64,000 nt of DNA from Geomonas sp. Red32 (GCF_023652955.1 NZ_JAKLOY010000012.1:1-64000); one strand, 5' to 3'. Shown: positions 53,473 through 62,722, counted from the stretch's first letter. The notes: generated from the letters alone by a model not told the origin. Numbers and translations are program-made.

Positions 53473-55017
53473 GTGAACAAAACGGAACCAAAGACCATCA
53501 AGATCTTCGACACCACACTCAGAGACGGGGAGCAGTCCCCGGGCGCCAGCATGAATATCGAGGAGAAGCTCCGCCTCGCGAAGCAGCTGCAGAAACTCAA
53601 CGTGGACGTGATCGAGGCCGGCTTCCCGATCGCTTCGGAGGGTGACTTCGAGGCGGTGAAGAAGATCGCCCAGACCATCTCCGGTCCTGAGATCGCCGGC
53701 CTTTGCCGCTCCGGTTTCAAGGATATCGACCGTGCCTGGGAGGCATTGCAGTACGCAGGCGAGCGCGGAAGGATCCACACCTTCATCGCCACCTCCGATA
53801 TCCATATGAAGTACAAGCTGCAGATGACCCCGGCCCAGGTGCTGGAGTCGGCCGTCAAGGGTGTCAAAAGGGCCAGCGGCTACACCAAGAATGTCGAGTT
53901 CTCCTGCGAGGACGCGGTAAGGACCGACCGGAAGTTCCTGGCCGAGGTGGTGGGCGCGGTCATCGACGCCGGCGCCAAGGTGGTCAACATTCCCGACACC
54001 GTCGGTTACACCATCCCCTTCGAGTACTTCGATATCATCAAGTACCTCAAGGACAACGTGAAGAACATCGACGATGCCATCATCTCCGTCCACTGTCACA
54101 ACGACCTCGGCCTCTCGGTGGCCAACTCCATCGCCGCCGTCCAGGCGGGTGCGGGGCAGGTCGAATGCACCATCAACGGCATCGGCGAGCGCGCCGGTAA
54201 CTGCTCGCTGGAAGAGTTCGTCATGGCTATCAAGACCCGTGGCGACATCCTTCCGTTCAAGACCAACGTGGTGACCGACCAGCTGACCCCGGCCAGCCGC
54301 CTGCTGACTGCCGTGACCGGCATCGTGGTCCAGCAGAACAAGGCCATCGTCGGTGCCAACGCCTTCGCCCACGAGGCGGGGATCCACCAGCACGGCATGC
54401 TGATGGAAAAATCGACCTACGAGATCATGACCCCGGAATCGGTCGGCCTCAAGGCGAGCGCCCTGGTGCTCGGCAAGCACTCCGGCCGCCACGCCTTCAA
54501 GAAACGGCTGGAAGAGCTCGGTCACGACCTGGACGAGGACAACCTGAACAAGGCATTTACCCGCTTCAAGGCCCTGGCCGACCTCAAGAAGGAAGTGTAC
54601 GACGAGGACCTGGAGGCCATCGTGGCCGACGAGGTGATGAGGGTGAAAGAGAAGTACAAGCTCTCCCACATCACCGTGACTTGCGGATCCTTCGCCGTGG
54701 CCACCGCCACCGTTCAGATGGAGATCGACGGGCTGCAGGTGAGAACCGCCGAGCTGGGCGACGGCCCGGTCGACGCCACCTTGAAGGCCATCAAGAAGCT
54801 CGCCAAGGTGGACCCGAAGCTGGTCCAGTACAACGTCGGCTCCATCACCGGCGGCACCGATGCCCAGGGCGAGGTTGCCGTCAGGGTTTCGGAAGGCGAG
54901 AAGAACGTGATCGGCCGTGGCGCCTCCACCGACATCATCGAGGCCTCCGCCAAGGCGTACATCGACGCGCTCAACAGGCTGGCCGTGGCCACCGCCAGGG
55001 ACATCGAACCGCTGTGA
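53473..55017 (+). CDS. leuA: 2-isopropylmalate synthase
   Basis: The 514-residue enzyme commits 2-oxoisovalerate to leucine. It has a DTTLRDGEQSPG metal and catalytic block, VHCHNDLGLS, and a C-terminal allosteric LeuA dimer domain for leucine feedback. It starts at GTG 53473 after AGGGGGA. It is controlled by the T-box just upstream. Confidence 0.97.
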   Translation: MNKTEPKTIKIFDTTLRDGEQSPGASMNIEEKLRLAKQLQKLNVDVIEAGFPIASEGDFEAVKKIAQTISGPEIAGLCRSGFKDIDRAWEALQYAGERGRIHTFIATSDIHMKYKLQMTPAQVLESAVKGVKRASGYTKNVEFSCEDAVRTDRKFLAEVVGAVIDAGAKVVNIPDTVGYTIPFEYFDIIKYLKDNVKNIDDAIISVHCHNDLGLSVANSIAAVQAGAGQVECTINGIGERAGNCSLEEFVMAIKTRGDILPFKTNVVTDQLTPASRLLTAVTGIVVQQNKAIVGANAFAHEAGIHQHGMLMEKSTYEIMTPESVGLKASALVLGKHSGRHAFKKRLEELGHDLDEDNLNKAFTRFKALADLKKEVYDEDLEAIVADEVMRVKEKYKLSHITVTCGSFAVATATVQMEIDGLQVRTAELGDGPVDATLKAIKKLAKVDPKLVQYNVGSITGGTDAQGEVAVRVSEGEKNVIGRGASTDIIEASAKAYIDALNRLAVATARDIEPL

Positions 55018-55070
55018 AACGAAACAAGTTCCAGGCTCTAGGTTCCAGGTTGAACTGCTGAAAATCGGAA

Positions 55071-55099
55071 GGGGATTGGCTCCGTAGGTGCCAATCCCC
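55071..55099 (+). repeat. short palindromic repeat, GGGGAC..GTCCCC family (copy 3)
   Basis: GGGGATTGGCTCC and GGTGCCAATCCCC form the same kind of palindrome as at 799 and 37806, followed by TTTT. Here the arms changed together (GAC/GTC to GAT/ATC), so the base pairing is kept. It may also end the leuA transcript. Confidence 0.75.
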
Positions 55100-55149
55100 T
55101 TTTGTCTGTCTCCGGCGGGGCGGACCAAATCCTCCTCTCCTTCAAGAGA

Positions 55150-55192
55150 ACCCCATCCTCACCTTGTCCCTCCCCTTGAAGGGGAGGGGACC
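55150..55192 (+). repeat. C-rich palindromic repeat
   Basis: CATCCTCACCTTGTCCCTC is followed by CCCTTGAAGGGGAGGGGA. A member of the C-rich family. Confidence 0.6.
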
Positions 55193-55407
55193 CGTGGCGG
55201 CACCACCCTAAACTGTTTGCCGGTTCGTTTGCCCAATTGCCACTCCGTATGCCCAACTGGACCGACCAAAAACTCGATTGCCGCTTCGTTGTGCCCAGTT
55301 GGACCAATGGATAAGTTTAGTGACTCTCTCGTCGAAGGAGAAGGAACACTCGGCGGAACACCGAGCCGGCCGGATTGGCTACCTCGGCAAAGAGAGGGGC
55401 CGAAACG

Positions 55408-55443
55408 AAAAAAGCCCCGCCGGAGGTTCCGGCGGGGCTTTTC
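55408..55443 (-). terminator. bidirectional terminator of the cold-shock gene
   Basis: AAGCCCCGCCGGA and TCCGGCGGGGCTT form a 13-bp perfect stem flanked by an A-run and T-run. Confidence 0.88.
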
Positions 55444-55461
55444 TACTGGGTGGCTTAAGAC

Positions 55462-55665
55462 TTAGCCGATCTTCTTGACGTTAGCAGCCTGCAGACCTTT
55501 CGGCCCGTTGGTAACGTCGAAGGAGACGGATTCCCCTTCGGCCAGGGATTTGAAGCCTTCGCCGGTGATGGCGGAGAAGTGAACGAACACGTCTTCACCA
55601 TTCTCCTGCTCGATGAACCCGAAACCCTTAGCGTCGTTGAACCATTTTACTTTGCCCTGTGCCAT
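55462..55665 (-). CDS. cold-shock protein (CspA family)
   Basis: The 67-residue single-stranded nucleic-acid-binding OB protein has RNP1 KGFGFI (13-18) and RNP2 VFVHF (26-30), with GKVKWFND at the start. AAGGAGGC precedes the ATG. A long leader of about 150 bases to the predicted promoter is typical of cold-shock mRNAs. Several paralogues are usual in one genome, so no number is given. Confidence 0.95.
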   Translation of the reverse strand: MAQGKVKWFNDAKGFGFIEQENGEDVFVHFSAITGEGFKSLAEGESVSFDVTNGPKGLQAANVKKIG

Positions 55666-55817
55666 TTTTCCTGCCTCCTTTTGTTACCTCCGGATCTCAG
55701 CCGGATCTACGATGGTTGCTGCGTTTTCCGGAGATATAGGTGCCTCAAACGGCACAAAGGAGGTGCTCTCCTTGGCTTTTCGGCGTATCCGTCTCGGAAA
55801 CCAGCGGCGTCGGGAAA

Positions 55818-55846
55818 AAATTAACATCGTATAATAAGCTTGTCAA
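55818..55846 (-). promoter_or_regulatory. sigma70-type promoter of the cold-shock gene
   Basis: On the reverse strand, TTGACA (55841-55846) and TAATTT (55818-55823) are 17 bp apart. The region is AT-rich. Confidence 0.6.
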
Positions 55847-55897
55847 GAAAATATTTTCTTCATAACCGCTATCTAGTTTTTCGAAAGGAGACCGGGG

Positions 55898-56926
55898 TCA
55901 GAAGGTGTTAAGCCGCCGTATGAAGGCGATCAGCAGCCCGTAGTGCTGGTGGTGGAAGCGGAAACCGAGCCTGGGGAGGGAGAGCAGGTCCGGCTCGTCG
56001 GCCTCTTCCGGGCGAGGCGCTATGGCTTGGATGCGGCTCCCCGAAAGGCGCAGTTCCGGGAACTCGTTTTCGAGCATCTCGATCTGGTCGGTGGTGAGCT
56101 CCTTGGTGAGCCTGATGATGAGCTCGCCGTTGACGAAACGGATGGAGTGGTAGTTGGTGTAGAAGTCGTCGATGACCTGGACGGCCTCTTCGTAGCTCTT
56201 GGTGATGGTGAAGATCGAGAAGTCCTCGGCGGAGATGAACCCCTTGAGAAGCAGTCGCTCCTTCATGAATCTGAACCAATGCTCCCAGTAGCCTTCCTCG
56301 TCATCCACCAGCACCAGGGGCTTGGGCGAGGTCTTGCCGGTCTGGACCAGGGTGAAGACCTCCATCGCCTCGTCGAGGGTACCGAACCCGCCGGGGAAGA
56401 CGGCGATGGCGTCGGATTCCTTCACGAAGGCGACCTTGCGGTTGAAGAAGTACTTGTAGGTGATAAGGCGCGGGTTCTTGACCATGACCGGGTTGGCCGA
56501 CTGCTCGAAGGGGAGCTTGATGTTGGCGGCAAAGGAGTGATCGCTCCCGGCCCCCTCGTTGCCCGCCTGCATGATGCCGCCACCGCCGCCGGTGATGATC
56601 ATGTACCCCCGCTCGGAGAGGAGCTTGCTGAAGCTCATGCACTTTTGGTACATCTCCTCCTCGGGAAGGGTGCGGGCCGAGCCGAAGATGGTGACTTTTT
56701 TGGTGTGACGGTATGGGGCGAACACCAAGGTGGTGTAGCGCATCTCCTTCATGGTGTTGCTCAGGAGCTTTAAATCGGCAAGGTAATCGGTGTCCTGTCC
56801 GGCTTTGAGGGCGGAGATAATCATCTCCCGAGCCAGTGCCGGGTGATGAATTCCCCCTGCTTTGTCGAGCAGTTCGTCGATCAGTCTGTCAATTTCGTCG
56901 TTGGTTCTGGTAAAGCGCAGTTGCAT
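55898..56926 (-). CDS. LOG family protein (Rossmann fold nucleotide-binding)
   Basis: The protein has 342 residues. The core has VTIFGSART, MIITGGGGGIMQAGNEGAG and the LOG motif PGGFGTLDEAMEV. These proteins are nucleotide 5'-monophosphate phosphoribohydrolase-like (LOG, PpnN). The N-terminal helical part and a C-terminal extension of about 100 residues are longer than in the small LOG enzymes, closer to PpnN-like forms. The substrate is unknown. Confidence 0.85.
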   Translation of the reverse strand: MQLRFTRTNDEIDRLIDELLDKAGGIHHPALAREMIISALKAGQDTDYLADLKLLSNTMKEMRYTTLVFAPYRHTKKVTIFGSARTLPEEEMYQKCMSFSKLLSERGYMIITGGGGGIMQAGNEGAGSDHSFAANIKLPFEQSANPVMVKNPRLITYKYFFNRKVAFVKESDAIAVFPGGFGTLDEAMEVFTLVQTGKTSPKPLVLVDDEEGYWEHWFRFMKERLLLKGFISAEDFSIFTITKSYEEAVQVIDDFYTNYHSIRFVNGELIIRLTKELTTDQIEMLENEFPELRLSGSRIQAIAPRPEEADEPDLLSLPRLGFRFHHQHYGLLIAFIRRLNTF

Positions 56927-57092
56927 ATAGGAATGCTCCCGTATTGGAATGGGGATCTATTATAACATGCCGAAACTTTAAGGCAAATGTTTAATATCGT
57001 TGAACAATTATTAATTTGATTTGTTGCTTTGCTTTCGGTTATTGTGGCAACCATGACAATTTTATTCCACTAACGTAAAAGGAACGCCACCC

Positions 57093-58376
57093 ATGGGTAT
57101 GACAACCGCACAGAAGATTTTCGCGGCCCATCTTGTCGATGAGCCGTTTGCCGGGACCAAGGTGCTGAAGGTCGACGTGGTGATGTGTCACGAAATCACC
57201 ACCCCGATCGCCATCGCCGACCTGATGGCCCGCGGCAAGGACCGTGTCTTTAACACCGGCAGGATCAAGGCCGTTATCGACCACGTCACCCCGTCCAAAG
57301 ACTCCAAAACCGCCACCCAGGCGAAGATGCTCCGCGACTGGGCCCGCCGTCACGAGATCAAGGACTTCTTCGACATCGGCGCCAACGGCGTCTGCCACGC
57401 CATCTTCCCGGAAAAGGGGTTCATCCGCCCGGGCAACACCGTGATCATGGGCGACTCCCACACCTGCACCCACGGCGCCTTCGGTGCGTTCGCTGCCGGG
57501 GTCGGGACCACCGACCTGGAAGTCGGTATCCTCAAGGGGGTCTGCGCCTTCCGCGAGCCGAAGACCATCAGGGTCAACCTGAACGGGGCCCTCCCCAAGG
57601 GGGTCTACGCCAAGGACGCCATCCTCCGCGTGATCGGCGAGCTGGGCGTGAATGGCGCCACCGACCGCGTCATCGAGTTCGGCGGCCCGATCGTCTCCTC
57701 CATGTCGATGGAATCCCGCATGACCCTTTGCAACATGGCCATCGAGGCGGGCGGCACCTCCGGCATCTGCATGCCGGACATGGTTACCGTCGAATATCTC
57801 TGGCCCTTCATCTCCGGCGACTTCGCTTCCAAGGACGAAGCGCTCAAGGCCTACTCCGCATGGTGCTCCGACGCCGATGCCCAGTATGAAAAGGTCATCG
57901 ACCTCGACCTCTCCAACCTCACCCCGCTTTGCACCTTCGGCTACAAGCCGGACCAGGTGAAGAGCGTGACCGAGATGGAAGGGACCCCCATCGACCAGGT
58001 CTACGTCGGCTCCTGCACCAACGGCCGTCTCGAAGACCTGAGGATCGCCGCCCAGGTGCTGAAAGGGAAGAAGATCGCCCCCAACGTCCGCGGCATCCTC
58101 TCTCCGGCCACCCCGCAGATCTTCAAGCAGGCTACTGCCGAGGGGCTCATCGATATCTTCATGGAAGCCGGTTTCTGCGTCACCAACCCGACCTGCGGCG
58201 CCTGCCTCGGGATGAGCAACGGCGTGCTGGCCGAGGGCGAAGTCTGTGCCTCCACCACCAACCGTAACTTCATGGGTCGCATGGGCAAAGGCGGTATGGT
58301 CCACCTGCTGTCGCCGGCCACCGCCGCGGCCAGCGCCATCGAGGGTAAGATTGCCGACCCGCGCAAATACCTCTAA
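57093..58376 (+). CDS. leuC: 3-isopropylmalate dehydratase large subunit
   Basis: The 427-residue aconitase-family protein has 4Fe-4S ligands Cys308 (GSCTNGR), Cys368 and Cys371 (PTCGACLG). It isomerises isopropylmalate in leucine synthesis. The length fits the HACN/LeuC-2 type. ATG 57093 or 57099 are both possible. leuD follows by 19 bases. Confidence 0.96.
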   Translation: MGMTTAQKIFAAHLVDEPFAGTKVLKVDVVMCHEITTPIAIADLMARGKDRVFNTGRIKAVIDHVTPSKDSKTATQAKMLRDWARRHEIKDFFDIGANGVCHAIFPEKGFIRPGNTVIMGDSHTCTHGAFGAFAAGVGTTDLEVGILKGVCAFREPKTIRVNLNGALPKGVYAKDAILRVIGELGVNGATDRVIEFGGPIVSSMSMESRMTLCNMAIEAGGTSGICMPDMVTVEYLWPFISGDFASKDEALKAYSAWCSDADAQYEKVIDLDLSNLTPLCTFGYKPDQVKSVTEMEGTPIDQVYVGSCTNGRLEDLRIAAQVLKGKKIAPNVRGILSPATPQIFKQATAEGLIDIFMEAGFCVTNPTCGACLGMSNGVLAEGEVCASTTNRNFMGRMGKGGMVHLLSPATAAASAIEGKIADPRKYL

Positions 58377-58395
58377 CTGACAAGGAGATCGAGAT

Positions 58396-58923
58396 ATGAA
58401 GAGCTTTGGCGGCCCGGCCCTCTTTCTGGACCGTAGCGACATAAACACCGACGAAATCATCCCGGCCAAGTACCTGACCGAGATCACCAAGGAGGATCTG
58501 AAGCCGTACCTCCTGGAAGACCTGAAACTCCCCGGTTTCGACCCGAAATCGGAAAAGACCCTTAAATCGGGCGTGGTCGTTTCCCGCGCCAACTTCGGCT
58601 GCGGCTCCTCCCGGGAGCACGCACCGTGGGTCTTCGAAGTGAACGGCATGAACGTGGTCATTGCCGAGTCCTTTGCCCGCATCTTCCGGCAGAACATGTT
58701 CAACTGCGGTATGGCGGCCATCGAGCTTCCGGCCGATCAGATCGAGCGCCTGTTCGGCTATGCCGGTGCGGCGGACGCCTCCATCGACGTTGATGTCGAG
58801 AACCAGAAGCTGACCGTTGCCGGCGGCGGGAAGAGCGAAATCATCCAGTTCGACCTCTCCCCCTTCGACAAGGCGCTGGTCCTGGCCGGCGGCTGGGTCG
58901 ACTACGCGGACAGCAAGTACTAG
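58396..58923 (+). CDS. leuD: 3-isopropylmalate dehydratase small subunit
   Basis: The 175-residue swivel-domain subunit has DINTDEIIPAKYLTE and ANFGCGSSREHAPW. It pairs with LeuC. AAGGAGAT precedes the ATG. leuB is not seen before the end of the window. Confidence 0.96.
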   Translation: MKSFGGPALFLDRSDINTDEIIPAKYLTEITKEDLKPYLLEDLKLPGFDPKSEKTLKSGVVVSRANFGCGSSREHAPWVFEVNGMNVVIAESFARIFRQNMFNCGMAAIELPADQIERLFGYAGAADASIDVDVENQKLTVAGGGKSEIIQFDLSPFDKALVLAGGWVDYADSKY

Positions 58924-58937
58924 TAACGCGCAGAACC

Positions 58938-59031
58938 CAAAATCCCCCATGGTGAAATAGGTCCCCCCTTTAACAAGGGGGACTTTTGAGCCGACTCTCC
59001 CTCCCCTTCAAGGGGAGGGCAGGGGAGAGGA
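58938..59031 (+). repeat. two C-rich palindromic repeats after leuD
   Basis: GTCCCCCCTTTAAC-AAGGGGGAC at about 58960-58985 and CTCCCTCCCC-TTCAAGGGGAGGG at about 58997-59023. Members of the C-rich family. Confidence 0.65.
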
Positions 59032-59063
59032 TGGGGGGGGGATCCCTGCCGGAAAAGATCTAC

Positions 59064-59100
59064 GAGGCAGAAGGCAATGAGTCTTCTGCCTCGTTTTTTT
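59064..59100 (+). terminator. rho-independent terminator of leuCD
   Basis: GAGGCAGAAG and CTTCTGCCTC form a 10-bp perfect stem, followed by G and seven T. Confidence 0.88.
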
Positions 59101-59137
59101 GTGGTATTGTATCTGGTCCTCTGTTTTTCTCTGCGAT

Positions 59138-59160
59138 AAGCTTACCTTTCGGTAAGCTAA
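59138..59160 (+). other. small hairpin before the repeat-protein gene
   Basis: AGCTTACC-TTTC-GGTAAGCT is a perfect stem-loop. It lies between the leuCD terminator and the promoter of the next gene and could be an operator. Confidence 0.45.
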
Positions 59161-59173
59161 ACCACGTTTTTTA

Positions 59174-59203
59174 TTGACTATGCCTAATTGCAGACGTTAG
59201 TAT
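59174..59203 (+). promoter_or_regulatory. promoter that would give a leaderless mRNA
   Basis: TTGACT (59174-59179) and TAGTAT (59198-59203) are 18 bp apart. The transcript would start at about 59210-59212, which is the ATG of the next gene. That gene has no ribosome site. Confidence 0.4.
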
Positions 59204-59211
59204 TCCTCCTT

Positions 59212-60699
59212 ATGTCTTTCATCCAGCGGGTTACCAGGATTCTTCTGCCAGTCGTCGCAGTGGCCATTGCGGCGCTCGTGTCCCTTCCTGTCCCGCGTTG
59301 CGAAGCGGCGGAAGCGGCTGATCGGGGAACTATTTTCACCCTCTGGCCGCTGCTCGATTACCGGACCAGCCCGGCCGAGGGGTTCAGCAACCTCTCCATC
59401 CTCGGCCCGCTGATCAAGATCGAGACGAAAGGCGAGGAGAAAGAGACCGCCTTTCGTCCCTTCTTCTACCGCACCGATAATCTCAAGAACGAGACGACCT
59501 CGACCTATTTCCTGTATCCCTCGGCGTTTTTCGAGACGACGCCGCTGGCCGATACCTACGAGGTCTTCCGGCTCTTTCAGAAGACCGATTACCGTAAGGA
59601 CGAAGACGGGAAGAAGGAGCAGGGGACGATGCTGTTCCCGTTCTACATCTCCGGGCGCTCGGAGAGCCACGGGGAGTACCGCTCCTACTTTCCCTTCTAC
59701 GGCGATATCTACGACCGCTTCTGGCGGGACGAATACCACTTCGTGATGTTCCCCTTCTACGGGAGCACGGTGAAGAAGGGGACCACCACCCGGCATTATC
59801 TCTGGCCCCTCTTCTCAACCACCTCCGGTGAGAAGGAGAGCGGTTCCGAGTTTTTCCCCCTCTACGGGCAGTCGGCCAAGGAAGGGGTGTACCGCAAGCA
59901 CTACCTCATCTGGCCGCTGTTCACCTGGGGGGATACCGGGCTCAACACCGATAACCCGAAGTCGGAGGTGACCTTCTTCCCGCTGTACTCCCGGATGGAG
60001 TCGCCCAAGGCAAGCTCGCGGAGCTACCTCTGGCCGTTCATGGGGTACAAGGTGGATCGGGAGAAGAAGCAGGAGGAGGTCGATTACTTCTGGCCCTTCG
60101 TCTCCACCATCCGGGGAGAGAAGCGGAACTCGAACAACTTCCTTCCTTTGTACTCGCACGACCAGTACACGGACGGGGAGAAGAGCTGGTACCTCTGGCC
60201 GCTGTACCGGCACGAGGAGCTCCACTCCAAGGAGTTCGACCGGGAGACCGACCGTGTCCTCTTCTTCCTGTACCGGGGGAGCCGCGAGACCTGGCCCAAG
60301 GACGGCCGCGACCGGGTGAGCCGTGCGCTTTGGCCCCTGTTCCTCTACAAGAGGACGCCGAGCGGCATCTCGTCCATCTCGCTTCCCGCTCCGGTCGAGC
60401 CGGTGCTCTTCGACAAGGAAGGGATCGAGAAGAACTGGGCCCCGCTCTGGCGGCTGTACCAAAGCCGCTGGGACGAGGACGGCAACTCCGCTACCTCGTT
60501 TCTGTGGAACCTATACTGGAAGGAGCGCCGGGGAGAAGAGCTCGCTTACGAGCTCTTCCCGCTGGTCTCCTACCGCGGGCTGAAGACGGAGAGCGAGTTC
60601 AAGCTCTTGAAGGGGCTGTTCGGCCTGAAACGTACCGGCGACGAGCGGGAGCTGACCCTGCTCTGGATCCCGTACGGGCTGAAATGGGGGAAGAAGTGA
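59212..60699 (+). CDS. secreted protein with repeated (Y/L)WP(L/F) beta-strand motif
   Basis: The 495-residue protein has a signal peptide at about 1-35 (cleavage near RCEA). The mature part repeats a strand with the pattern (F/Y/L)(L/F/W)(W/F)P(L/F)(F/Y): TLWPLLDY, MLFPFYIS, VMFPFYGS, YLWPLFST, EFFPLYGQ, LIWPLFTW, TFFPLYSR, YLWPFMGY, YLWPLYRH, ALWPLFLY. More than a dozen copies are seen, 20-35 residues apart. This suggests a beta-barrel or beta-solenoid at the cell envelope. The end overlaps mlaE by GTGA, which ties it to lipid transport. I recognise no named family. Confidence 0.7.
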   Translation: MSFIQRVTRILLPVVAVAIAALVSLPVPRCEAAEAADRGTIFTLWPLLDYRTSPAEGFSNLSILGPLIKIETKGEEKETAFRPFFYRTDNLKNETTSTYFLYPSAFFETTPLADTYEVFRLFQKTDYRKDEDGKKEQGTMLFPFYISGRSESHGEYRSYFPFYGDIYDRFWRDEYHFVMFPFYGSTVKKGTTTRHYLWPLFSTTSGEKESGSEFFPLYGQSAKEGVYRKHYLIWPLFTWGDTGLNTDNPKSEVTFFPLYSRMESPKASSRSYLWPFMGYKVDREKKQEEVDYFWPFVSTIRGEKRNSNNFLPLYSHDQYTDGEKSWYLWPLYRHEELHSKEFDRETDRVLFFLYRGSRETWPKDGRDRVSRALWPLFLYKRTPSGISSISLPAPVEPVLFDKEGIEKNWAPLWRLYQSRWDEDGNSATSFLWNLYWKERRGEELAYELFPLVSYRGLKTESEFKLLKGLFGLKRTGDERELTLLWIPYGLKWGKK

Positions 60700-61472
60700 C
60701 CAAGTTCCTGGAGCCGTTGGGGAAGAGGATACTCTATTTTCACCAGGTACTCGGTGAGATGCTCATCCTCCTGTGGAAGACGCTTTACTACTTCCGCGAG
60801 GCCCCCAGAAACGTGCAGAGCATCCTGACCCAGATGGCGATCATCGGCTACGACACCCTCCCGGTGGCGGCCGTCATGGCCTTTTTCGTCGGGATGGTGC
60901 TGGCCCTGCAGACCGGGGTCGAGCTCCAGAAGTACGGCGGGCAGAACATCATCGGCGCCATCGTCGGCCACTCCATGGTGCGCGAGCTCGGGCCGGTCAT
61001 GACCAGTTTCCTGGTGGCCGGCCGGGTCGGCTCCGCCATGGCTGCCGAGCTCGGGGTCATGACGGTGTACGAGGAGATCGACGCCCTGAAGACGCTGGAC
61101 ATCGATCCGGTCCGCTACCTGGCCATGCCGCGCTTCATCGCCTGCATCATTTGCGTGCCGGCCCTGGTGATCTACTCGGACTGCATCGGTATCGTCGGAG
61201 GGGCGCTCATCAGCAACCTGCACCCGCAGATCTTCGTCTCCTACGCGACCTATTACGACAGTCTCACCGCCGCGTTGAAGATCAAGGAGATCGGGATCGG
61301 TCTCACCAAGGCGGTGGTCTTCGGTTCCATCGTAGCGCTGGTCGCCTGCTACGTCGGCTTCGCCACCTCGGGCGGCGCCCGCGGCATCGGCCAGTCCACC
61401 ACCAGGAGTGTGGTACTCTCTTTCATGCTGATCCTGGTCGCCGATTACGTGCTGACCAGGGTGCTCATGTAG
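60696..61472 (+). CDS. mlaE: MlaE-type lipid transport permease
   Basis: The 258-residue inner membrane permease of an ABC-type phospholipid transporter shows GMVLALQTGVELQKYGGQNIIGAIVG, VRELGPVMTSFLVAGRVGSAMAAELG and the EEIDALKTLDIDPVRYLAMPR loop. The GTG start at 60696 overlaps the stop of the repeat-protein gene. mlaD follows after 79 bases. The ATPase gene mlaF is not present between them. Confidence 0.93.
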   Translation: MTKFLEPLGKRILYFHQVLGEMLILLWKTLYYFREAPRNVQSILTQMAIIGYDTLPVAAVMAFFVGMVLALQTGVELQKYGGQNIIGAIVGHSMVRELGPVMTSFLVAGRVGSAMAAELGVMTVYEEIDALKTLDIDPVRYLAMPRFIACIICVPALVIYSDCIGIVGGALISNLHPQIFVSYATYYDSLTAALKIKEIGIGLTKAVVFGSIVALVACYVGFATSGGARGIGQSTTRSVVLSFMLILVADYVLTRVLM

Positions 61473-61551
61473 GGGCGGGCCCGGTAAGGCGCCTGTTTCC
61501 CCTTTCGGTGCATTTTTTCTGTGCCGCCCGTAGTACGGAGGGTTTTTGCTT

Positions 61552-62622
61552 ATGGCTATTTCGGTAGAAAAGAAGGTCGGGATCTTTTTCATCCTCGGCC
61601 TCGTCGTGCTCGGGGTGCTTCTCGAGGTGGGGGAAAAATGGAACCCCTTCGAGAAGAACGTCCCCTACAAGACCTACCTGTCGAGTATCACCGGCCTCAA
61701 GGTCGGCGACCCTGTCCGCTTGGCCGGGGTGGACGTCGGCCGCATCACCCATATCCAGATCCTGACCGACAAGATCGAGATCGATTTCGAGGTGAAGCCG
61801 GGGACCCAGATCAAGACCGACACGGTGGCGGGGCTGAGGCTCACCAACCTCCTCGGCGGCCAGTTCCTCGGGCTCTCGTTCGGCTCTCCGCAGGCGCCGT
61901 CTCTGGAACCGGGCGGGACGGTGCGGGGCAAGGACGTGGCCAACATCGACATCATCGTCGATAACCTGAGCGACGTGGTGAAGGACGCCAAGAACCTGGT
62001 CAACAGCCTCAATAAGAACCAGGACCGGGTAATGAAGCAGGTCTCGGACATCCTGGGCGCCAACAGCGGCAGTATCACCGAGTCCCTCTCCAACATCGCG
62101 AGCATCACGAGGAAGTTCGACCGGGGTGACGGTTCGCTCGCCCTGCTGCTGAACGACAAGACCCTCTACCAGGACGCCAGCAGCACGATGACGAGCTTCA
62201 AGCACATCGCCACCAGGATCGACAACGGCGAAGGGACGCTCGGGAAGCTGGTCAACGACGACACCATGTACCGCGACGCGTCGTCGGTGGTTGCCGACCT
62301 GAAGACCGGCGTGAAGGATCTCAACGCGGGCTTCAAGGACTTCAAGGACATCACCGGCCAGATCAACCGCGGGGAGGGGACTCTCGGCAAGCTTGTGAAG
62401 GACGATACCCTCTACAACGATCTGCGCGACGCCTCCAAGAACGTCAAAGAGGTCACCCAGAAGATCAACTCCGGCCAGGGAACCATCGGGCGGCTGGTCA
62501 ACGAGGATCAGCTCTACCGCGATACCACCGCCACTCTCAAAAAGGCGGAGCGGGCCATGGAAGGGCTGGGGGACACCGGACCGATCTCGGTGCTGGGGTC
62601 GATCGTCGGGACGCTCTTCTAA
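61552..62622 (+). CDS. mlaD: MlaD/MCE family periplasmic lipid-binding protein
   Basis: The 356-residue protein has an N-terminal membrane anchor (about 10-28) and one MCE domain (about 39-115, YLSSITGLKVGDPVRLAGV). After a helical stretch there are four copies of a G(D/E/Q)G(S/T)(L/I)xxLxxDxxLY motif, starting near residues 192, 226, 274 and 307. Such repeats are seen in MCE proteins of this group and may form a long helical stalk. ATG 61552 follows GGAGGG by 9 bases. Confidence 0.92.
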   Translation: MAISVEKKVGIFFILGLVVLGVLLEVGEKWNPFEKNVPYKTYLSSITGLKVGDPVRLAGVDVGRITHIQILTDKIEIDFEVKPGTQIKTDTVAGLRLTNLLGGQFLGLSFGSPQAPSLEPGGTVRGKDVANIDIIVDNLSDVVKDAKNLVNSLNKNQDRVMKQVSDILGANSGSITESLSNIASITRKFDRGDGSLALLLNDKTLYQDASSTMTSFKHIATRIDNGEGTLGKLVNDDTMYRDASSVVADLKTGVKDLNAGFKDFKDITGQINRGEGTLGKLVKDDTLYNDLRDASKNVKEVTQKINSGQGTIGRLVNEDQLYRDTTATLKKAERAMEGLGDTGPISVLGSIVGTLF

Positions 62623-62680
62623 CGGACGGGCCGGGGGCTTCCTCTTCGAGAAGGGGAGGGGGCGGGGCTCGACGGTGGTT

Positions 62681-62722
62681 AAAATCCCCCCTGTCCCCCC
62701 TTTGACAAGGGGGGGACCTGCT
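62681..62722 (+). repeat. C-rich palindromic repeat
   Basis: CCCCCCTGTCCCCCCTTTGAC is followed by AAGGGGGGGACC. It is one of the clearest copies of the family. Confidence 0.75.

Larger units (their letters stand above)
55018..55461. other. repeat-rich intergenic region between leuA and csp
   Basis: The 444 bp hold a GGGGAC-family palindrome (55071-55099), a C-rich palindrome (55150-55192) and loosely repeated TTGCCGGTTCGT / ATTGCCGCTTCGT units near 55215-55300. I see no gene. The reverse-strand csp terminator is at the end. Confidence 0.65.
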
